Notes: generated by a model from the letters alone, not told the origin. A stretch of 64,000 bases of DNA from Sphagnum magellanicum (GCA_021904315.1 CM038922.1:16591347-16655346), one strand, 5' to 3'. Shown: positions 24,891 through 37,400, counted from the first letter of the stretch. Program-made: numbers and translations.

Positions 24891-25914
24891 CATACATGGA
24901 ACATTCTTAGTGGAATTCGATGACCATATTAAATCCATCCAAGGAGATTGATTTACCTAACTTAGCAAAAAAACCAAAAAATAATAACAAAATGATTATA
25001 AAAAAATCATACCATTGATGTTAAAAGATGATGCCACATTCAAAAAAATTGTGGCATGATTTGAAACACAACCTAAATAGATCAACACACATTTCATCAA
25101 ACCCTTAATTAACCCAAAATAATCCTAATGGTGGATGGTCTCAACGAAATATTTCTACAAACAAATACAAATGGATAACAAAAAAGTCTAATAATAACTA
25201 TGTTTTGAATTTTCAAGTTAATTAATTCAAAATTATAATGAATGGAAACATTAGCCTTAAAGTTTAAAACTAATTACCCCAAAATATTTATATGTAAACC
25301 TAAAAAAATTTAGTAGTAAATGTCATAAAAATTAATAACTATATAAACATATACAAATGCCATACAAACTAATATTCTAATTGTGAATGATAAATTAATA
25401 TTGAAACATAATGAAAAGAAAAAATTAAACAAATGAAACAAGAGTTTATTCTCTTACTTTGGTGTCCTCAACTTGAGGGCCCAACTTAAGACCTTCTCCA
25501 TTCACCTTGAAAAGAGATAAAATGAGTCTTATTACAAATATTTGTATGTGAAAATCTCCCCCCAAAATCCAACCTAGGATTGATTTAATTATTATTAAAT
25601 AATGTGCAAATGTTCATAAATGTTTGATGTTTCTTTAACTTTAAGTTTATCAAGCTTATTGCTTAATTAAAAAAAATACATCTTGCATTAAATGGTCCAA
25701 AGTGGAAGCAAAAGACTACCGCCATAAAATTTCTACAATTGCAATACCTTCATTTGGGGTTAGTGGCTTGTTGTCATCACGAGTTTGAATAGGACTAAAA
25801 TAGATGTCAGTGGGTTATTTGCAATACCCACATTTTATGTTATAATTATGTTAAATACATTCAATTGAAGTCCACAATTTGCAAGTTTATAGGTAGGTAT
25901 GATGATGGGTGGGT
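24891..25914. other. AT-rich gene-free sequence
   Basis: Low-complexity, AT-rich sequence between two tandem arrays. I see no coding sequence, RNA gene or defined mobile element in it. Confidence 0.5.
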
Positions 25915-26920
25915 AGGTAGGTTTTGCCAAGAAGAAAGAGTTTAGCCAAGAAATAAAGATAATTAACCAATAAATATAAAGGTTTTATTGAGATGTAAAA
26001 AATTAGTTAGGTAATAGGAAATGTTAATAAGAAAAATATAGAGTTTTTGCCAATAGTTAAAGATTTAGCCAATAAATAAAAAGGTTTTGTGGAAAGGTAA
26101 ATACTTAAACAATAATAAATAAAGGTTTTGCCAAGTGATAGAGTTTTAGCAAAGAAAAGATAATTTTTTTGCCAAATAGTAAATGTTTAATCAAGAAAAG
26201 ATAGAGGCTTTGCTAAGTGCTAGAGGTTTAGCCCAAAAAATAGAAGTTTTGTTAAAATGTAAAGGTTTAGCTTAGAAAAGATATAGGTTTGCCAAAAAGT
26301 AAAGGTTCAGCCAAGGAGTAGAAAGGTTTTGCTAAGAGGTAAGGTTTAATCGGGGAGTAGAAAGGTTTTGTTGAGATGTAGAAGTTTAACTACGAAATAA
26401 AAAGTTTTGGTAAGAAGTAGAGGTTTAGCTAGGGAGTGGAAGAGTTTTGCCAACAAGTAGAGGTTTAATTAGGGAGTAAATTTTTTTAATCAATAAATAA
26501 AGGTTTAATCAAAGAGTAGAAAGGATTTGTTGAAAGGTAGAAGTTTAGCCAAGGTGTAGAAAAGTTTTGCTGAAAAATAAAGGTTTAATTAGGGAGCAAA
26601 AAACTTTTGCCAAGAAATAAAGGTTTAGGCAAGGAGTAAAAAGGTTTTGTTGAAAGGTGGTGGAGGTCTAGCTAAGGAGTAGAAAGGTTTTGCAGATAAG
26701 TAAAGGTTTAGCCAAGGCATTGAAAAGTTTTGCCAAAAAGTAGAGGTTTAGCTAGGGAGTAGAAAAGTTTAGCCAAAAAGTAGAAGTTTTGTTAGGGAGT
26801 AGAAAAGTTTTGCCAATAAATAGAGATTTAACCAAGGAATAGAAAGGTTTTGCCGATAAATAAAGGTTTAGCTAGAGAGTAAAAAGGTTTAGCTAAGAGG
26901 TAGAGATTTAATTAATAAAG
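25915..26920 (+). repeat. One-kilobase degenerate minisatellite, about 40-bp unit
   Basis: About 25 diverged copies of a unit close to GGTTTTGCCAAGAAGTAGAG followed by GTTTAGCCAAGGAGTAGAAA. The two halves are themselves similar (GGTTT-GCCAAG-AGTA-A), so the array has a 20-bp half-period inside a 40-bp period. The + strand is almost free of C apart from the GCC/GCT in each half. No long reading frame uses it. Confidence 0.9.
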
Positions 26921-29900
26921 GGTATAAAATAAATAGGTAAAAGGGCTGGTTGTAGTTGGTGGCTAGGGACAAGATGTAGGTGAATAGGGTAGCTTGGTCA
27001 GTAGGATAGCTAGGTTGTAGGATAGTTAGGTGGGAGGGTAGTATGGAGGTTTGGGCTAAGAAAAAAAGGGCCAAGAAAAAAAAAAACCAAAAGTCAGCAA
27101 CCAAAATAAGTTGATTATGGTACTATGTTGGTTAACTAAGGGTTAGGAAGGGGGTGAAAAAAGGTGGCCCAACCTATGGACTGAATGGCCAACTTGTGCA
27201 GTCATGGGGGCCAGTTAATTTTTTTTGTTTTCGAAATGTTATTTGGATTTTTTATGCACTCATGGGAAGAATGTTTTTTAACCCATTGCAACCTCCACCA
27301 ACTACCACAATTAAGCCCCCTTTCTTCGCTTTGATTGCTTCAACAATGACATTTGCTTCATGTATTTCTTTGAGGTAGTATATACCTTACCTTGCACATC
27401 AGCTTCAAGTGTTTTGAAATCTTTCAAATCAATGTATTGCATGAGAAATCATGGAATACAACCACATTCATGGACATGCCAATATTAAAACCTTGGGTAC
27501 ATGTAGCAAAACAAAAGACCTACAATTGTATCCTTGCTTTAAATCCAAACAAAATTGATTAGGGTAAAAGAAAAGCAAGGTTCATTGTGGTGCCTATTGC
27601 AACAATCAAAGTGCCATATTGGTAAATCACCCCTACAATTGTCATCGCAATTTTGTTTTCAATATCTGCTTTTACAATTTTAGTGCTTAAGTGTAGATCA
27701 ATCCTTGCATTTGTTGCAGTGTAAAAAGCCTTTCAATATTTGCAAGTAGGTTTTAGAAAACAAAGTCCTACTTTTGAACAATTTGAGCTGAAAGCATTGT
27801 TCTTCAAACCAATCATTCCCTTTGATGCATAAACATTATTGGATTTGATAGTATAAATTTATAGATATGAACTCTAGACTTTCAAAGCATAAGAATATAT
27901 GGCACAAAGTGTAACCATTTGCAAGGTACCATTTAGGTGGTTGTTTCTTTCCGCTACTACCCACACAAACATGAAATCTTGGGAGCCTCGCAGGCCATGC
28001 CAAGGATAATTCCTATAGAGATGAGGGGAATGTTTTTCTTTTGATCAAGAGGAGCTAAGCCAATAACCCAGATCACACAGCAAACAAGTAGTTGGAAAAT
28101 CTTTGTTATTTTCCTGTGAAATACCTTTAGGAAAAATATATGTTTTCTTCAAAGCTGGTCGTTCATATGGTGCCACCTATAAGGCACAAGTATACAACTT
28201 GTGTCACCTCCACATGTATGCAATTTCTGCTACATGTTTATACAAATGTATACACATTAGATGCTTCAATGGAAGAAGCCATGCATGATGGCTTATGGAT
28301 TAGCTGTTCAATTAGAGCACACATATCAAACTCCATCAACCAACAATTGGCTTCAAATACTTGTAAAACCAGTATAAGGCTATTAGAGGTGGATTGAGAT
28401 TTGAGCAACATACTTCTTCCTTGGAAAATACAACAAATTCTCTTAGTTGAAGACCTAACTTCACAAACTCATGAGCTGCATAGCCCTACACATGAACATA
28501 AAAACTCAAATCATGATTAGGAACAAGCCAATGTTCAAAAGTACCAAAACCACTTTCCAAGATTTTCAAGAAACAAGGTCATTCATTGCATTTTCCCAGA
28601 CTAAATAGGTGATGTTTGGACTTTGAATCTCATATCCATTGACAAAATCTATCATAGCTAACATTTCAAATATTAATGTTGGTTGTAGATGTGTTTCAAG
28701 CTTCATCTCAAATCCCTTAACACACATCAATTCCATAACAAATCAATTACCCAACATTCAAAATGCAAAACCCAATAATCTTCTAAGCAAATTTTGAACC
28801 TAAGTCATGATGCGTGCTAGATCCAATTAAAGAACAAGCTTCATTTACACTTGCAACGCCTCCACTAATAATGATGTACTTGTACCTCTTTTTCGTCATA
28901 ACTTGTCCTTGTCTAGAGAGAAAGAAAGAGAGATATTTTTTTTAGAGTATTGTTTTGTTATTGGAAACTCAATTAAATTACAAAATCTGATTTTGGAAAG
29001 AGAAATTGGTTTGGTAATGAATAACAGTGTGAAATTTGGTAATGAAGCTATTTATTTTGGTGCCAAATTTCACATTGCTATGAAATTTTTTGGGGAAAAA
29101 ATAAATTGTGACAAATTCAATGTTTAAAAAAAAACTTCAAAAATAAGTAAAACCATTTAAAAAAAAAACCATTAGATATCTATAAGAATGTTAAAATATT
29201 TTCCTTTCATATTGTTTTTAGCCAAATTTAGTTAAATGGACATATGCATGATCACCACCTTAGCTGCGTCACAAAATTGAAAAACAAAAACATCCCATAT
29301 CTTTTATTAAAAAAAAACATACGTTAAAAAAAGAATATTCTCATCAATGTTTTGTTTCTCAACAAAATCTCAACTTGAAAATATAATTTCAATTTATATA
29401 AAGGATTTTCCATTGAAAAAATTGCCCAAATTCACCAAATTTAGATTTTTTCTTTTTAAATCACCATATTTTTATGAGAAGTTCCAATATGTAACCAAAA
29501 ATATACAAAGATTTTGTTTTGTTTTGTTTTCTTATCTAGCATGTAGTCAAGTCTGATTAAATCATCTTATGGATGATCACCATTTCAGCTACATCACAAA
29601 ATTGAAAAAAAACCCCTAATTTTACATTTAAATTATTAGTTTAAAGAAAAAATTGGATTTTACCGTTTGAGATAAAAAAACAAAAAATAGGCAAGTAGTC
29701 TAAGCAATGGATATTTTCATGCTAAAGATAGAAATGAAGTTCAGTTAGACATTCTTGTTGGACACCCTTGGCTTCTATCAACCATCTCGCTTTGGCCTTT
29801 TGCATTTCCTCCTCTTGTTCTTTGGTTTCTTCTATTTTTTTGCGTTATTCCAGAGAGTCCGTTCTCATTAAAAATTATTGTTTGAGGGAAGTCTAGTTTA

Positions 29901-30179
29901 GTTCGAAATCCAGGTCCATTAAACGTGGTGGGAAGCATTAGGAAATGATGGCTTTCTTTGTGCATGGTGAACCCCAAATAGTGAACTTTTTGTGTCTCTC
30001 CTCATTGTGTTTTGTGTGTTTTGTGCTTCTGTTGGTTGAAGTGCCTATTGTATTTGTTGTCATGGGGAAGATTTTTTGACCAGAAGTTGGTTTGTCGGGA
30101 GTTGGTTTTAGGTATTCAAGGGTTGCTTTAGGGTGTAAAGTGAGGTTGCAAACATTAGTTGTCGAGGGCACACGATGGA
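26921..30179. other. Gene-free region with purine-rich and AT-rich parts
   Basis: 26921-27110 is very rich in purine and T on the + strand and looks like a diverged extension of the minisatellite. The rest has only short open frames (up to about 85 codons) that I do not recognise. A 12-bp perfect stem, TGTGAAATTTGG at 29028-29039 with CCAAATTTCACA at 29063-29074, is visible. Two related blocks near 29215-29290 and 29540-29610 share GATGATCACCA and CACAAAATTGAAAAA. Confidence 0.45.
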
Positions 30180-30640
30180 GCAATAATTTCAATTTTTTGA
30201 AAATATATTGGCACTCTTTGAAGGTAGAATAAATACATTGGAAAACGAAAAAGTAAACCTCCTTGGGAAGGTAAATTAGTAAGCGGTTGTCCATAGTTTT
30301 GAGAGGCATTAGTTTACATGAATGATGGAATAGGATGCTTTGATTTGGGCATCATTCTTTGTCAAAATTACATGCGGTGAAGTTTTGATGGAGGAGAACC
30401 TACTTTCCAAGCCAAACAAAAATAGAGAGCATCCAAGGACGACATGGTATTATGATAGAAAAGATGAAAACATGTTATTAGCATGGTAGCACAAATGGGG
30501 TTAGAGGTGGAGGTTTTTGTCACTTTAGTAGATGCATGGATTGAGGAACAAAATCTGAGTGCACATTTTAATCTTGGAGAGCGTGGGCATAGAGCGTCAA
30601 ATTGTCGCAACCTGTTCCATAAGTCTCCATAGTTGAAAAG
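30180..30640 (+). pseudogene. Possible gag/LINE ORF1 relic with a decayed zinc knuckle
   Basis: In shifting plus-strand frames I read LIWASFFVKITCGEVLMEE, then TTWYYDRKDENMLLAW, then MGLEVEVFVTLVDAWIEEQ, and finally HFNLGERGHRASNC, which resembles a CCHC knuckle (C--CG--GH----C) with both leading cysteines lost. The order, a DUF4283-like region followed by a knuckle, resembles ORF1 or gag-like proteins of retroelements. Several stops are present. The minus-strand open frame at 30610-30368 is a shadow of this region. Family assignment is uncertain. Confidence 0.35.
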
Positions 30641-31745
30641 TTAGTTTGCTCATCAGGCAAACTATAATTGAGTTATTTGGCAGTCCTGGTGACACTACCT
30701 TTAAGAAGACACAAATTCTAGTTGTTACATTTGGTGGGTAGCACTTAGAGAAAGGTGCTTGTGCCTAATTTTTGTCTTAACTGTTGTGATAAATTTTTGG
30801 GGTGTGTCATAGCATGTATGCTTCCTAACATATGATTTGATTTACAATGTCCAAGTTGGTAATAATATCATTCAATAGTCTCCATGTGATTTTTGAGCAT
30901 GTGCAATTCTTTTAATGTTGAGAGAAATGTGTTGAGTATCACAAGAATAATGACATCAAGAATCAAAATAGTGAAACCATGTTGAAGAACTTAGAAGGAC
31001 AATGATGAAAATGAGGTATGTATTTTTTTTGTACCCAATTTCTTTTGAAAATAAAGACTCTTTTGAATTGTTGTTTCATGCAAATGTGTTAGTAAAATAT
31101 ACCTCCAATATTTGGGTCCCTTTATTGGAGCTTGAGATTTAGCATGATGTGTTTGAATTAAATCTAATTGAGCTAATTTGAGTATTTTGTTGTGCATAAT
31201 TGAGTTAGCAACAATGAAGGTGAAAAAGTTTGTGTGCCCATAATTTTCCATGTGTGAAGATAAGTAAAAAACAAATAAATCCAAATGCTAAACATAACAT
31301 TTTTTCATAATAGCTATGTCAAGGTGATTTTATATTTGGTCACAACCTTGTAAATGAATTGGAAAAACCATTTAGTCATTTTATCATTCAGTTTCACAAA
31401 ACATTCATAATGAAAACTACAATTGAGTTTCTTTTGTTGTTGGGTGAAATGAGTGCCATTGTTGCTCCCACTTACTTCCAAGTTCTAATCCTTGCCTTCT
31501 TGCTTTTTTTTTTTTGGTTTTTTTGCTTACGGTATAAGGTAGTAGCCTAACTATGGAAATTGGAATGATGTAGTTTTCATTTGGTGTACTTATTGTGTTT
31601 AAAGAGGAATGTTCTTCTCATTGGTATTTTGATGATTGTTGTTCATTAGTTAGGTGTTAGTTATTATGAGAACATTTCTTGAGAATTTGACACAACACTT
31701 GAGGAATGTTCACAAGGTGTTATGTGTGAACTTTTCTTTTTTGGG
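30641..31745. other. Gene-free sequence before the copia 3' end
   Basis: AT-rich, with short open frames only. A 97-codon minus-strand frame at 31284-30991 has no recognisable domain. The boundary of the 18-kb insertion in the copia element should lie near 31750. Confidence 0.4.
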
Positions 31746-31749
31746 GAAC

Positions 31750-31930
31750 TTCATGAAACCTTTCATATCACCACTACATTCATGAGACAATAGAGAGGAA
31801 AGACATAAATGTTATTTATGTGCTTTCATAAGAACATGATGCCAATATTTTTATGAAACCTTTAGGAAAGATTAGATTTTAGTATTTGAGAGGACAAATA
31901 GGAATCTATGATCTTGAAATAGTATAATAG
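31750..31930 (+). pseudogene. Ty1/copia polyprotein C-terminus
   Basis: The sequence reads YHHYIHETIERKDINVIYVL, a stop, then EHDANIFMKPLGKIRF, a stop and YLRGQIGIYDLEIV. This is the standard end of copia RNase H/pol (HYHFIRE..., then ADIFTKPL...). It continues, in the correct order, from the ARMKHIEFT motif where the left half of the copia breaks at about 13715. A polypurine tract and a 337-bp LTR follow. Confidence 0.8.
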
Positions 31931-31944
31931 GGTTTGAGGGAGGG
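31929..31944 (+). promoter_or_regulatory. Copia polypurine tract
   Basis: AGGGTTTGAGGGAGGG directly precedes the LTR start TGTAAAAA. A purine tract in this position primes plus-strand DNA synthesis in LTR retrotransposons and identifies the following LTR as the 3' one. Confidence 0.75.
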
Positions 31945-32281
31945 TGTAAAAATTAGTTGTTAAACACATCCTACTTACTGACTTTAGATTAAGTAGTTAG
32001 TTCCTTGCATGCAAACATGTATGTAAGCTTTAGTGAATTAGTGTTGTAACTAGCGTCAAATGAAAATTAGCACTCTTTCCACTCCGGTGTTGGAGAACTC
32101 GATTAATCATCAACCTTCACCATTTTGTTAAGTAGACTCGCTAGAAACTTCTATAGCAACTTCTATAACACCATAGGATCTCGATGATCGTGTTCTCAAG
32201 AATTCTTTCATGTATAAATATTACCATGTATTTTGGATTATATCTTGTAATCCTTAATTACAATAAAACATAAGTTCTTCA
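31945..32281 (+). repeat. Ty1/copia 3' LTR (337 bp)
   Basis: It starts TGTAAAAATTAG, ends TAAGTTCTTCA, is the same length as the LTR at 9073-9409 and aligns with it throughout. Conserved blocks include CCTTCACCATTTTGTTAAGT and CATGTATAAATATTACCATG; the latter contains a TATAAATA promoter-like box. A polypurine tract and the copia C-terminus lie immediately upstream, so it is a 3' LTR. Confidence 0.85.
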
Positions 32282-32899
32282 TAATATCACCAACAATACC
32301 AATTGTTGTGTTGGCTACTAATGTCATGTAGAGATTAGGTGTCACATGCAACCACTGACCAATACCCTAATCATCAAACATTGATAAAATGGGTGACAAA
32401 ACATTTGAACAAGCATTGGGTGCACCACCATATAACAATTGTCCATAATGTATTTGCAACATTTTCCAAGCAGAACTTGGAAATCACCTTTCCAAACTAC
32501 TCCCCAATGTTAGAGACTTGCCAATCTTGAACACATATCCATTGATCACACAACAGATCAAAGGTTGATGTTGTACCATTTGGGCAAAAGTGGGCAAGAT
32601 TGCTGTAGTCTGAACAAGATTCAAGATCAGAGCCAAAGTACTAACAAGATTGCTATCAAATCCCATTGACATGACATGGATTCTAAAAGTTTAATTTTGA
32701 GACTTACCATGAGTAGTATTTGAACAATGGAAGTGTGACTCCAACAAGGAAGGAAGCTTGCCCAAGGTATGTAATGCAATGCCCTAGTGAATTTAGGGTT
32801 TGATGTACCAAGCATAAGAAGTGAACAACTTTTTGTAATCAATTGAATTTTGAGAAAGTTTCTAGCTTCTTGTGTATCTATGCAAGGATTTTCTAGCTT
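32282..32899. other. Gene-free interval right of the copia
   Basis: No coding sequence recognised. The 63-codon open frame at 32339-32530 has no known domain. Confidence 0.45.
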
Positions 32900-33210
32900 T
32901 GTTGGCCTTGTCTATCAAGGCAAAGATATTGTGTTTGGGTTCATTATAGAGTATAGTAGCTTAATGGATTTTGGCCCCTACCTAATAGGTCTATTTTTAT
33001 ATGATGATTTTTGAAAGATGATATTTTGACTTCTGTTGAAACTTGAGATTAGTTATAGAGTTATAATATGGTGAAGGATTTTGGCTTTTTTTAGAGGATT
33101 TTTTGAAGATTATATTTTTGCATGGTGAAATATTTGAGTTTTCATAATTCTTCTTTTGCCTTAAGATACCTTTTAATTGTAAATGGCAATGCCACAGTGT
33201 GACACACCCC
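32900..33210 (+). repeat. Gene-flanking repeat, copy upstream of bS6
   Basis: This segment matches the reverse complement of 47130-47489 over its length. Shared phrases include TTGGCCTTG, TTCATTATAGAGTA, ACTTGAGATT, AAGGATTTTGG, TTTAGAGGATTTT, CATAATTCTTCTTTT and the end CACAGTGTGACACACCCC. Its CACACCCC end points at the bS6 gene and lies 382 bp before the start codon. It is probably a short transposable element or solo LTR; no coding is seen. Confidence 0.8.
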
Positions 33211-33258
33211 TTGTCTGTGGTTTAACTATCCACAGTGCATTCATGCTTTCAGCTGCTC

Positions 33259-33279
33259 AAACCCTAACCCTAACCCTAA
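33259..33279 (+). promoter_or_regulatory. Telo-box cluster upstream of bS6
   Basis: AAACCCTAA followed by two further CCCTAA units lies about 315 bp before the bS6 start codon. Telo-boxes are typical of plant ribosomal protein promoters. The unit is TTAGGG on the other strand rather than the usual plant TTTAGGG. A (TTC)n microsatellite at 33361-33382 follows in the leader region. Confidence 0.55.
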
Positions 33280-33591
33280 TTCTAGCATTGAGCTTTGTGC
33301 GTTTTCCGAAATCTTTGATACTGTTGTTTTCGAGCGCACGCTCGCTGCGCCCCAATCCGACTCTTCTTCTTCTTCTTCTTCTTGTGGTAGAATCCGTACA
33401 GTTGTAATGTTTGAGTGATGTGTGAAGGTTGCTATTCTTTTGTGGGGTCTTTTGTGGGTTCATTTGTAAATTTTTTTTAAAAGGGTGTGCATTCTCCAAG
33501 TTCAGTAGAAGAATCTGCATGTAGTTGTGGTGTGGGAGGAGTTGGACGGGGAGTGCGGACGGACCGGGGAGAAAAAGGGTGGCTGGCAATC

Positions 33592-34423
33592 ATGCCGCTC
33601 TATGATTTCGTGGTGATGGTGAAGCCTGCCGTGGATAGACGTAACCTCGTGGAGTTTATGACTAGAGTTGGACAGTGCGTCTACACTCGAAGCGGCATGG
33701 TTACAAACATCAAGTCCTTTGGTAGAGTGAATCTCGCCTATAACATCAAGAAGCGGGATCGTCGCTTCTCCGAGGTGAATCTGTGATAGAAGAACCCGAA
33801 ACCCTAAAACCCTTTTCTCACTTTATTCATTCATTCATTTGCTCGTGTTTTCAAGGAGCTGCTCTTGGCCTCTTCATTGCAAGGGCGTCAAACCCACCAT
33901 TGATTGCATACTGGATTGTCATCTTCTCTTGTTGTTAGATCCTTTGCAAGGGTGGAGGAGGAGTCTTCTTTGTTGTCTCTGGGACCAACCAGTCATCCAA
34001 AGCTTGGAAACCCTGAGATAGCTTGAGAGTCTTGGTAGAGAGAGATATTTGGCAACCTTGCTTTGTCTACTATGGCAAGTTAGAAAGTTTTTGGCATCCA
34101 AGGAGGAAGCAGGTTTGATAGAGGGTGAAGAGATACTTAGTCCATACTTGTCAGTGGAAAATGATGTATTTTTCCCTGTTTTAGTTCATTTAAAAATTGT
34201 TGTTCTTCTTCTCTAGTCCCTTTCTTGCACACCAGTGATGATGCATGGAGCAGTGACTGAAGAAGATTGTGCCATTGTGCAGGCACATATGATGCAGATG
34301 ACATTCATGGTCAACCCACAGTTCCACCAGGAATTGAGTTACTTAAACAAAGATGAACGACTACTACGGTGGATGATGATTCGCAGCAGGGGCAATGCTT
34401 GGACCAAAATCGGCAAAGATTAG
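33592..34423 (+). CDS. Organellar-type small-subunit ribosomal protein bS6 (bS6m-like)
   Basis: Two exons, 33592-33774 and 34283-34423, join in phase 0 (donor GAG/GTGAAT, acceptor TGTGCAG/GCA) to give 107 residues. The protein starts MPLYDFVVMVKP and contains VGQCVYTRSGMV, IKSFGRVNLAYNIKK, MMQMTFMVNPQFHQELSYL and DERLLRWMMIRSRG, the landmarks of plant nuclear-encoded S6-family proteins that act in the mitochondrial ribosome small subunit next to bS18. The ATG at 33592 was chosen because the family begins with MPLYD; an in-frame ATG at 33487 would add 35 unrelated residues. Exon 1 can be read through to a TGA at 33786, and exon 2 can be opened from an intronic ATG; both are artefacts of ignoring the intron. 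No obvious cleavable transit peptide is present. At 107 residues it is shorter than flowering-plant versions as I recall them. Confidence 0.93.
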
Positions 34424-37400
34424 GTTTCTGTAAATTTCAGTTTCTATTGGTTTTGTACAATCTATAATTTTTTTAAGAACTTGACTAATGAGATTTTCCA
34501 AGGCCATTTGTTATTAAATCACTTGAGTTCTTTGTGTAAATTTCCTCATTGCCATGTAAGAATGTAGTTTGCATATGGAATTATATAAGATCCACTTTAG
34601 GTTTGGTCATGATAAATGATTTGAATTTTAGAATCAGGGAATATGTTCAATCATTTATGCTTGATTTGTATGGTTGGAGTGGTCCATCAATGTAGAAAGT
34701 GATCCAATAAATCCATTTGGGTTTTATTTGGGTGGGTAGGAAAATGAATGAATTTGCACATCTTTGTTATACAGAAGTCTTTATTCAACCATAGCTTTGT
34801 GTCAATTCTCATGATCCAAGGATGATCCAAAATTTTCATAGAGTATAATTTCCATGCTAGGTTTAGGGTTTAGGGTTTAGGGTTTTCCCTTTCTCCCTTG
34901 TTCGATTTGCCTTGAATGCTATGTTTGTCTTTTCAAAGTGCCAAAAATGAGTCCTTTAATGCACCTGATTTACTATTCAAATGATTGAAATAAAACACAT
35001 TGAAGTCATTTGTTTTGCTTCCTTGAACAACATGAAAAATGATGAACATTTTGTGACTAATATTTAGGTTCATTTTATGTGTTGCCTTTTAAGAATGTAA
35101 AAAATAGGGGAGAATATTGCTTTTTCATTTTTGATCTGTTTTGAGATATACCCTAGTGTAGATGGGATGGCATGTGTAAGCATCTCATTTTCAAACCTTT
35201 ACCAAATTTTTTACCACCCTTTTTTTCTTTAATGGCACAAGGATTGACATGCAAGAAAGGTCAAATGAAAATACTCTTATAGCAACATTGCATAAAACCA
35301 ACATATATATACAATGTTAAAAGTAAATAACATCCCTAACTCAAGAAAAGAATGGTATTGCAAAAAACACAAACCAAAACAATGTGTTTATTTGAGAAGC
35401 AACCAGGAAACAAAAATAGTTGCCATTCATAGCTTTTTCAGCTCTTCAATTCTTTGAAAAGCTTCCACTAAGCTTCCCAGCTTTTTTGAAAACTTCAACA
35501 AACTTCTTGTTTGTCCCCATAAAAAAAACACTATGAAAAAGATGGCACTTATCAAGTGAAGGAAATAGTTAGCTTTTGCAACTTTACAATTTATAACCTA
35601 AAAGTTTTCTCAAGAACTTTTCCTTCTAACTATGACAAAGCTTCCTATCCCACCATTAAGATGCATGTGTGCGTGTGCACGCACACACACACACACACAA
35701 AGCGTTTCTTAGAGAAACAAAAATTGCAAAAAGTTGCGAAACATGCAAAATGGAAAGGAAGGACAAAAGGATGAAGGGATTCAGAAACAAGAAGCTTGAA
35801 AGAGAAACAATGAAAGCTTTGCACAAATAATGATGGTGAAAACAATCATGGAAGGTAACAAATATTTTTTAAAAATAGTAACGTAAGAACTAGAAAGAAA
35901 ATTTCTCTTGTTTTCTTATATAGGTGATATAGGGTTTGATTTTAGACCCTTCCAACAATTTTCACCCCTCCATTTGGCCTATTGGCATTATGATAGGAAC
36001 TTCAATTCTAGGAAGGTTTTAAAAGTAGACCTTTTTCTTATACTAAATGGGGTTTAAAAAAAATATTTTTGCCTTTGAACTTATATAAGATTTTGATGAG
36101 AATTAAATAAAGAAATTTAAATGCTCATTTATATAATGAAAATATTGTTGTCTATTTGTGCCATTCATACCTATTGCTTCCAAACCTAACTAATTCATTC
36201 CTTTCTCAATAACTATTTTTTTTTCCCCCTACCCACTTACATGGATATGCAAATTAACACATGCCTTTTCATGTCCATATGATGTGTACTAATTATTTTT
36301 TTAATAAACTACATCTTTCAAGCATATGTACAAATTAACCCTTTCCTTACAAATCTACATGAAAGATTTGACATAAATAATGATGAACTATTGGGAACCA
36401 TTTGGGAACATAAAAGGGCAAAAAAAGGAAAAAAAAGAGGGGGCTATGGAAAGGGGGGAGGATTTTGTTTAATTTGGAAAAGAATTACAGTCATGTGGAT
36501 CAAATTTCATTATAAATTAAAAATTTAAAAATTGATATAATTGATAAAACTTAAGCAAGGTAACAACTGACTTTATAATTTGACATGCTTTTATTAATAG
36601 AATAATCAAAATAATTAATATTATCATTAGGCAATAATCATAAATATACTTGGACAATTATAAGTGTTAAGCAATTTCAATTTCACAGTTTTATAGCACA
36701 TCGATATTAACAAATGATATGATATGTATTATTTAATGATTTTTGGGTTTTATCCTTGCATTCATGTTTTCACACCCATTGATTATTTAAAATATTCATA
36801 AAATTGGAGATTAAAACATGAATTTTTTGGTCAAAGTTGAGCAATTTGATCTTTGAAATAATTTGAAAAGTCCATTATTCAAAGTTTTTATTCAAGCCTA
36901 ATTTAATAGGAGATATTGAATGTTGATAAGTGATTTAAATGGAATTGAAAACCCTTTTAATTTAACTTAATTTAAATCCACCTATTCATATAAATTACAT
37001 AAATATCCATGTTTGTATGTTGCTTTAGTTGGTATTATGTTATGGAGTCATTATCAAGGTTTTAATTTTGAAAATTGAAAATTCTAATTACAATATTACA
37101 TTTTTATTAGTAAATGTTAAATTTTGCATGGCAATGGAAATATAGGGGATGTACATTGTAGTTTGCGAATGATGCGAGACTTTTTGTAAATGATATAAAA
37201 TATATTTATCTATTGAACAAAACATCAATCATTATTTCAAACTTTCATTCATTTTTACATATATCTGCATGCACATTGCAAAGGATTGAATCAAACATGT
37301 AAATATCACAATCATTTTATTGAACTCCAAGATACATAAATCCATTAGGTGTTAAAGAATAAAGGTGTGATAATCGACTTAAAGAATTCACAGAAAAAAA

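Noticed and set aside
25915-26920. CRISPR-like array
   Set aside because: Repeats are contiguous and diverged with no unique spacers; it is a eukaryotic minisatellite.
33183-33589. Open frames over the bS6 leader on both strands
   Set aside because: They translate a telomere-type motif and a TTC microsatellite into low-complexity Leu/Arg runs.
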